From the NCBI GenBank assembly GCA_027023345.1, contig JALVVO010000157.1:1-10352 (forward strand): DNA of 10,352 bases. Reading direction: 5' to 3'. Below, piece by piece: positions 6,966 to 10,352 of the stretch (the stretch's first letter is position 1; every line of letters starts with the position of its first letter). The position numbers were made by a program, and so were the translations under genes. Source of the DNA: Thermaceae bacterium. Its GTDB lineage: Bacteria > Deinococcota > Deinococci > Deinococcales > Marinithermaceae. The notes under the pieces were generated by a model that was not told the DNA's origin, did not search any database, and worked only from the letters and a program-made list of their open reading frames with translations.

Positions 6966-7511
6966 TTAGTCGTCTTCCTCGCCGTGCTTAGCCTTCTTCT
7001 CGTGGTGCTCCTTCTTACTCTCCTTCTTATCCTCGTGCTTTTGCTTATCCTCGTGCTTTTCTTTGTAGGCGTGCTTCTCCTCGTGCTCTTCCTTTTCCCA
7101 GTACTGATGCTTCTCTTGGTGGCGCTCGGCGTGCTCGTAGGCCTCCTCCTCGTGGGCGGTCTTGTAGGCGAGCTTCGCGATCTGCTTGGCCGGCGCCAGG
7201 GTGCCGTCCGGGAGCTCGACGAGGACCTTGTCGCCGAGTTGGGTGAGGGGGTAGGTGGCGATCAGGTTCCCCTCGGCGTCGTAGATCGCGACCGAGGCCG
7301 CGGCCTGAAGCAGCGCCTCTTCGGGCTTTGTCCCAAGGTCGGAGGACCAGATGGGGTTGCCGTCGGCGTCGAGGAAGACCACCACGCTCCCGCTCTGGAC
7401 GACCTCGACCACCTCGGGGGGGCGGGTGGGGGCGGGGCTCGCCGCCGCCAGCGCGAAGACCGAGAAACCGAGGGCCAACAGGGTGGTTTGGATGAGCTTG
7501 GTTCCTTTCAT
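6966..7511 (-). CDS. Secreted protein with His/Lys/Glu-rich helical tail, unknown function
   Basis: A 181-residue protein with ATG at 7511 and a GGGGG run just upstream as a possible ribosome-binding site. I do not recognise a named family. Residues 1-25 are a signal peptide (KGTKLIQTTLLALGFSVFAL, then AAASPAP), so the mature part is exported. Residues 41-90 contain a short duplication: SVVVFLDADGNPI (42-54) and SVAIYDAEGNLI (73-84) are 30-31 residues apart and look like two beta-hairpins with Asp-Gly-Asn turns. Residues 120-181 form a charged tail with 11 histidines plus many Glu and Lys, predicted to be helical. Several histidines sit four apart (127, 131, 135; 143, 147). This suggests binding of transition-metal ions in the periplasm or at the surface, but that is inference. 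The gene ends at a strong terminator, and its start faces the HerA-like gene across 66 bp. Confidence 0.82.
   Translation of the reverse strand: MKGTKLIQTTLLALGFSVFALAAASPAPTRPPEVVEVVQSGSVVVFLDADGNPIWSSDLGTKPEEALLQAAASVAIYDAEGNLIATYPLTQLGDKVLVELPDGTLAPAKQIAKLAYKTAHEEEAYEHAERHQEKHQYWEKEEHEEKHAYKEKHEDKQKHEDKKESKKEHHEKKAKHGEEDD
7026..7061 (-). repeat. Two tandem 18-bp units within the His-rich tail coding region
   Basis: The 17-base string CTTATCCTCGTGCTTTT (plus strand) occurs at 7026-7042 and again at 7044-7060, a period of 18 bp or six codons. It encodes consecutive KHEDK-type units, and more decayed copies flank it. The surrounding DNA is clearly less GC-rich than the rest of the window. 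The pattern fits growth of the tail by repeat slippage. Confidence 0.85.
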
Positions 7512-7533
7512 AGCGCCCCCAGTCTGCCCCCCA

Positions 7534-7553
7534 GGGGTAAACGGGGGGTAAAC
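7534..7553. promoter_or_regulatory. GGGGTAAAC direct repeats in a divergent promoter region
   Basis: Two identical 9-mers, GGGGTAAAC at 7534-7542 and 7545-7553, begin exactly 11 bp apart, about one helical turn. They lie in the 66-bp gap between the minus-strand His-rich protein gene and the plus-strand HerA-like gene. They cover the expected -35 region of the plus-strand promoter. On the minus strand each reads GTTTACCCC. Same-face spacing is what a dimeric or cooperative DNA-binding protein would use, so an operator is plausible but unproven. Confidence 0.4.
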
Positions 7554-7565
7554 CGGCGCGCGGCT

Positions 7566-7571
7566 TAGGAT
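7566..7571 (+). promoter_or_regulatory. Candidate leaderless -10 box for the HerA-like gene
   Basis: TAGGAT matches TANNNT and ends 6 nt before the ATG at 7578. There is no properly spaced ribosome-binding site between them, so a leaderless transcript is likely. No canonical -35 hexamer is seen; the GGGGTAAAC repeats occupy that position. Confidence 0.5.
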
Positions 7572-7577
7572 GGACCC

Positions 7578-9860
7578 ATGCGGGAAGGCTTCTATCTAGG
7601 CAGGCTACGGGAGGACGGGTCGCGCTACCTCTACGACCCCGACGACCTCGTCACCCACGCGGTGATCCTGGGCATGACCGGCTCCGGGAAGACCGGGCTC
7701 GGGATCGGCCTCCTCGAGGAGGCGGCCCGGCGGGAGATCCCCGCCCTCGTGCTCGACCCGAAGGGCGACCTCACCAACCTCCTCTTGCACTTTCCCAAGC
7801 TCCGGCCCGAGGACTTCCTCCCCTGGGTGAGCGCCGAGGAGGCCCGCCGCCGGGGGATTTCCCGGGAGGCGCTGGCCGAGGAGAAGGCCGCGCTTTGGCG
7901 AAAGGGCCTGGCGCGGGACGGCCTCGGCGAGGCCGAGATCCAGGAGCTCGAGCGGGTGGGCTACGCGGTCTACACCCCGGGCTCCTCCGCCGGGATCCCG
8001 ATCTCGATCCTGGCCTCGCTTAAGGCGCCTGGGGGCCTCGACCCCGAGGCCCTCGCCGACCGGGTGGCGGCCACCGCCTCGGCGATCTTGAGCCTCGCGG
8101 GGCTCTCCGACCTCGACCCCGTCCAGGACCGGGAGCACATCCTCGTCTCCCGCATCCTGCTCGACGCCTGGGAAAAGGGCGAGGACCTCAGCCTGGAGAA
8201 ACTCATCCTCCGCGTCCAGCGCCCGCCCTTTGCGCGGCTCGGGGTCTTCGACCTCGAGGCCTTCTTCCCCGAGCGCGAGCGCACCGAGCTCGCCCTGAGG
8301 CTCAACGGCCTCCTCGCCTCGCCGGGGTTCGCCCTTTGGACCCAGGGCGTGCCCCTTTCCATGGACCGCCTGCTCTACGACGGCTCCGGGAGGCCGCGCC
8401 ACGCGGTGGTCTACCTCGCCCACCTCGACGACGCCGAGCGGATGTTCTTCGTCACCCTCCTGCTCGGCGAGCTCCTCGCCTGGACCCTCCGGCAAAGCGG
8501 CACCGAGCGGCTCCGCGCCCTCCTCTACTTCGACGAGGTCTACGGCTACCTGCCCCCGACCCGGCGCCCGCCCAGTAAGCCCCCGCTCCTCCGGCTCTTG
8601 AAGCAGGCCCGGGCCTTCGGGGTGGGCCTCGTGCTCGCCACCCAGAACCCCGTGGACCTCGACTACAAGGCGCTCTCCAACGCCGGCACCTGGTTCGTCG
8701 GCCGGCTTCAGACCGAGCGGGACAAGGAACGGCTCCTCGACGGCCTCGAGAGCCTCGCCGGGGGGCTCGAGCGCGCCGAGCTCGACCGGCGGATCTCGGC
8801 GCTCGATAAACGGGTCTTCGTGGTCAAGAACGTCCACGAGGGCGCACCGAGGCTCTTTTCCACCCGCTGGGTGATGAACTACCTGGCGGGCCCCCTGGGC
8901 AAGGAGCGGATCCCCGAGCTCAACGCCCTGGTGGGGGCGCGCTACGAGGAGGGCAAGGAAACCGAAACGGCGCCGCTTGCCGCCGAGGCGGCCGAGGCCC
9001 TTCCCGACCGCCCGGCGGTCCCCGCCTGGCTGGAGGAGTACTTCTTCGGCGAGGGCACGCTCTATCCTCGGCTCTTTGCCCAGGCGGAGTACCGGGTTTC
9101 CCGCAAGAAGTACGGCGTCCACACAAGCGGCGAGGTGGCGGTCCTGGTGTCCCCGGAGGAACTGAAGGGACTCGTCCCTTGGGAGGCGTTCGTCGTCGAG
9201 CCGAGGGAGGACCTCCCCGACCGGCCGCCCGCCAACGCTCGCTACGCCCCCCTCCCCGCGGTCTTTCAAGACGCCCAGGCGATGAAACGGCTCGAGCGGG
9301 CCTTCCGGGACTGGGTCTACCAAAACGCCAAGGTCACGATCTGGGTGAACGAGGCGCTGGACCTCGCCTCGAACCCCGGCGAGTCGAAGGAGGCGTTCTT
9401 AAAGCGGGCGCGGCGGGAGGCGCGCTTTCGGGCCCAGGAGGAAACCAAGAAGCTCGAGAAGAAGTACCAACGGAGGATCGCCTCCTTGCAAAGGCGGCTT
9501 GAGCGGGAGCGTCGCGAGCTCGCCGAGGACGAGGCCGAGCTGGGGCGCCGCAAGCTCGAGGAGATGGGCGGCTACCTCGAGACCGTGCTCGCCCTCTTCG
9601 GCGGCCGCCGCCGCTCGGTGACCGCCGCCCTCGCGAAAAGGCGGATGCGCGCCCGGGCGGCGGAGGAGGTGGAGGAGTCCCGGGCCGAGATCCAGAGGCT
9701 CGAGGAAGAGATCCAGGCGCTCGAGGAGGAGCTCGCCGACGAGGCCGATGCGATCCGGGAGCGCTGGCTCTCGCTCGCCGAGGAGGTTCGCCCCCTCGAG
9801 CTCAGGCCCTACAAGAAGGACGTCGGGCTCGAGGCCTTCGGCCTCGCCTGGGTCCCCTAG
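7578..9860 (+). CDS. HerA-like (DUF87-type) hexameric ATPase with coiled-coil C-terminus
   Basis: A 760-residue P-loop ATPase of the HerA/FtsK branch, whose members translocate DNA or move proteins as ring hexamers. The Walker A motif GMTGSGKT is at residues 32-39. It is followed by ALVLDPKGDLTNLLLHFP, the family's second strand. Walker B is LLYFDEVYGYLPP with D319 and E320. The segment GVGLVLATQNPVDLDYKALS and then GTWFVGRLQTERDKERLLDGL is the sensor and arginine-finger region typical of this group. After about residue 500 comes a mixed domain. Two coiled-coil arms follow, about 621-665 and 694-738, joined by a basic hinge, LFGGRRRS (673-680). No NurA nuclease, HerA's usual partner, is beside it, so it is a stand-alone HerA relative rather than the canonical repair helicase. 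The start is the ATG after a TAGGAT box. Its stop shares CTAG with the insertion sequence, and the reading frame looks whole. Confidence 0.88.
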   Translation: MREGFYLGRLREDGSRYLYDPDDLVTHAVILGMTGSGKTGLGIGLLEEAARREIPALVLDPKGDLTNLLLHFPKLRPEDFLPWVSAEEARRRGISREALAEEKAALWRKGLARDGLGEAEIQELERVGYAVYTPGSSAGIPISILASLKAPGGLDPEALADRVAATASAILSLAGLSDLDPVQDREHILVSRILLDAWEKGEDLSLEKLILRVQRPPFARLGVFDLEAFFPERERTELALRLNGLLASPGFALWTQGVPLSMDRLLYDGSGRPRHAVVYLAHLDDAERMFFVTLLLGELLAWTLRQSGTERLRALLYFDEVYGYLPPTRRPPSKPPLLRLLKQARAFGVGLVLATQNPVDLDYKALSNAGTWFVGRLQTERDKERLLDGLESLAGGLERAELDRRISALDKRVFVVKNVHEGAPRLFSTRWVMNYLAGPLGKERIPELNALVGARYEEGKETETAPLAAEAAEALPDRPAVPAWLEEYFFGEGTLYPRLFAQAEYRVSRKKYGVHTSGEVAVLVSPEELKGLVPWEAFVVEPREDLPDRPPANARYAPLPAVFQDAQAMKRLERAFRDWVYQNAKVTIWVNEALDLASNPGESKEAFLKRARREARFRAQEETKKLEKKYQRRIASLQRRLERERRELAEDEAELGRRKLEEMGGYLETVLALFGGRRRSVTAALAKRRMRARAAEEVEESRAEIQRLEEEIQALEEELADEADAIRERWLSLAEEVRPLELRPYKKDVGLEAFGLAWVP

Positions 9861-9861
9861 C
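9856..9861. other. Probable IS481-type target site (NCTAGN)
   Basis: CCTAGC contains the TAG stop of the HerA-like gene on the plus strand and the TAG stop of the transposase on the minus strand. IS481 is known to insert at NCTAGN and duplicate those six bases. The matching second copy would lie beyond the window, so the duplication itself is not seen. Confidence 0.5.
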
Positions 9862-10352
9862 TGCGCAGTCTCACCATGTTGTTCACACTAAGCCCCAAAC
9901 GTGAGATGGGTGCTCGGTTGCCCAAGCTGGTGTGCGGCCGGTGCCAGTTGTAGAAGTGGAGCCACTCGGGCAGGTGGGCGTTCCGCTCCTCTGAGCTCGC
10001 GTAAGCGTGGGCATACGCCCACTCGTTGAGGAGCGTGCGAATGAACCGCTCCACCTTCCCGTTCACCCGGGGCGTGTAGGGCGGAGTCAATCGGTGGCGA
10101 ATCCCCAGACGCTTGAGTAGACGCCTAAACTTCCTCGACCGAAACATCGGCGCGTTATCGGTCATTACCGCTCGAATCCGAACGCCCAGGCGCCGGTAAT
10201 GGCGCAGCGCCGAGAACAGAAAGCTCACCGCGCTCTCCTTTCGCTCGTCCCCCTTCACCTCCACGTAGGCCAGGCGGCTATAGGCGTCTACCGCAGCGTA
10301 GACCACTTCGTAGCCCGCCCCGGGAGAAGCCCGGCGTCGGTCCCCGGTCACC
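9857..10352 (-). CDS. IS481-family DDE transposase, C-terminal part (5' end outside window)
   Basis: The frame stays open to the window edge, so the N-terminal helix-turn-helix part is missing. The visible 165 residues are the integrase-like catalytic core. GDRRRASPGAGYEVVYAAVD opens it, and the catalytic triad is complete: aspartate in AAVDAYSRLAYVEV, aspartate in AVMTDNAPMF, and glutamate in PRVNGKVERFIRTLLNEWAY. There are 35 residues between the second Asp and the Glu (DD35E). YNWHRPHTSLGNRAPISRLG is the usual IS481/IS3-like end. The GTG at 10351 is an internal codon, not the start. Base composition is less GC-rich than the host genes, with codons such as CGA and AAC more frequent, fitting a mobile origin. 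Nothing in the visible part is broken, so the element may be active. Confidence 0.9.
   Translation of the reverse strand, partial: VTGDRRRASPGAGYEVVYAAVDAYSRLAYVEVKGDERKESAVSFLFSALRHYRRLGVRIRAVMTDNAPMFRSRKFRRLLKRLGIRHRLTPPYTPRVNGKVERFIRTLLNEWAYAHAYASSEERNAHLPEWLHFYNWHRPHTSLGNRAPISRLGLSVNNMVRLRS
9862..10352 (-). mobile_element. IS481-family insertion sequence, 3' end (partial)
   Basis: The element end is inferred to lie at about 9862, immediately after the CTAG where both genes stop. The bases from 9862, TGCGCAGTCTCACCATGTTG and onward to TTCACACTAA, encode the transposase C-terminus and should contain the terminal inverted repeat. This cannot be confirmed because the other end is outside the window. 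The boundary is supported by the drop in GC content and by the CTAG junction. Confidence 0.65.

Noticed and set aside
6683..6991. A 102-residue plus-strand frame after the permease
   Set aside because: It is basic low complexity, antisense to the small membrane protein, and runs through the terminator hairpin.
6957..7568. A 203-residue plus-strand frame opening with a very long Leu/Val-rich hydrophobic stretch
   Set aside because: It is the complement of the Lys/Glu/His-rich tail, whose codons read as Leu/Phe/Val on the other strand. The minus-strand frame has a signal peptide, ribosome-binding site and terminator.
7605..9323. A 572-residue open frame antisense to the HerA-like gene
   Set aside because: GC-rich third positions remove stop codons from the antisense frame. 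The product is low-complexity Glu/Gly/Arg without motifs.
7578..9860. Truncation of the HerA-like gene by the insertion sequence
   Set aside because: Target duplication would keep the bases up to and including CCTAGC, so the TAG is most simply the native stop. Not fully excluded without an empty-site relative.

Overview
The window reads as chromosomal DNA from a very GC-rich thermophile of the Deinococcus-Thermus group, most likely Thermaceae (Thermus, Meiothermus, Oceanithermus or Marinithermus). Three things suggest this. Third codon positions are strongly G/C. The nuoL-nuoM-nuoN genes are tightly overlapped. Several genes have a TANNNT -10 box only 6-7 nt before the start codon, which is the leaderless-mRNA arrangement common in this phylum. 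The genus is inference; no species is claimed.

Positions 1-3380 hold the 3' end of a complex I (NADH:quinone oxidoreductase) operon: the tail of nuoL, then complete nuoM and nuoN, linked by 7-nt and 4-nt overlaps. These three antiporter-like membrane subunits form the distal proton-pumping arm. Their channel lysines and glutamates can be located in NuoM and NuoN.

Positions 3401-6710 hold a compact envelope-lipid export cluster: an LptA/OstA-like periplasmic protein, a short LptD-like protein (OstA-like N-terminus plus probable outer-membrane beta-barrel, TTG start) and an LptF/LptG-type (YjgP/YjgQ) permease. They are separated by 4 nt or less, and a leaderless-type -10 lies before the first. 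This looks like a reduced Lpt bridge. Thermus-type bacteria are not known to make canonical LPS, so the cargo is an open question. No lptB or second permease is in the window.

Positions 6661-7511 are on the minus strand. A secreted protein with a His/Lys/Glu-rich C-terminal tail is followed by a strong intrinsic terminator. The U-tract of that terminator overlaps a TATGCT -10 box for a small two-helix membrane protein, whose end overlaps the permease gene tail-to-tail by 50 bp.

Positions 7512-7577 are a divergent promoter region with two GGGGTAAAC copies exactly 11 bp apart. It leads to a 760-aa HerA-like (DUF87-type) ATPase with a long coiled-coil C-terminus.

From about 9856 to the window end is the 3' end of an IS481-family insertion sequence on the minus strand, lower in GC than its surroundings. 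It abuts the ATPase gene at a CTAG, so that the ATPase and transposase stop codons share the same four bases. This matches the known NCTAGN target preference of IS481.

Most of the window is identifiable. The least explained items are the His-ladder secreted protein, the small membrane protein, the job of the HerA-like ATPase and the cargo of the Lpt-like cluster. No RNA genes or CRISPR arrays were seen, and no gene-free stretch exceeds 300 bases.
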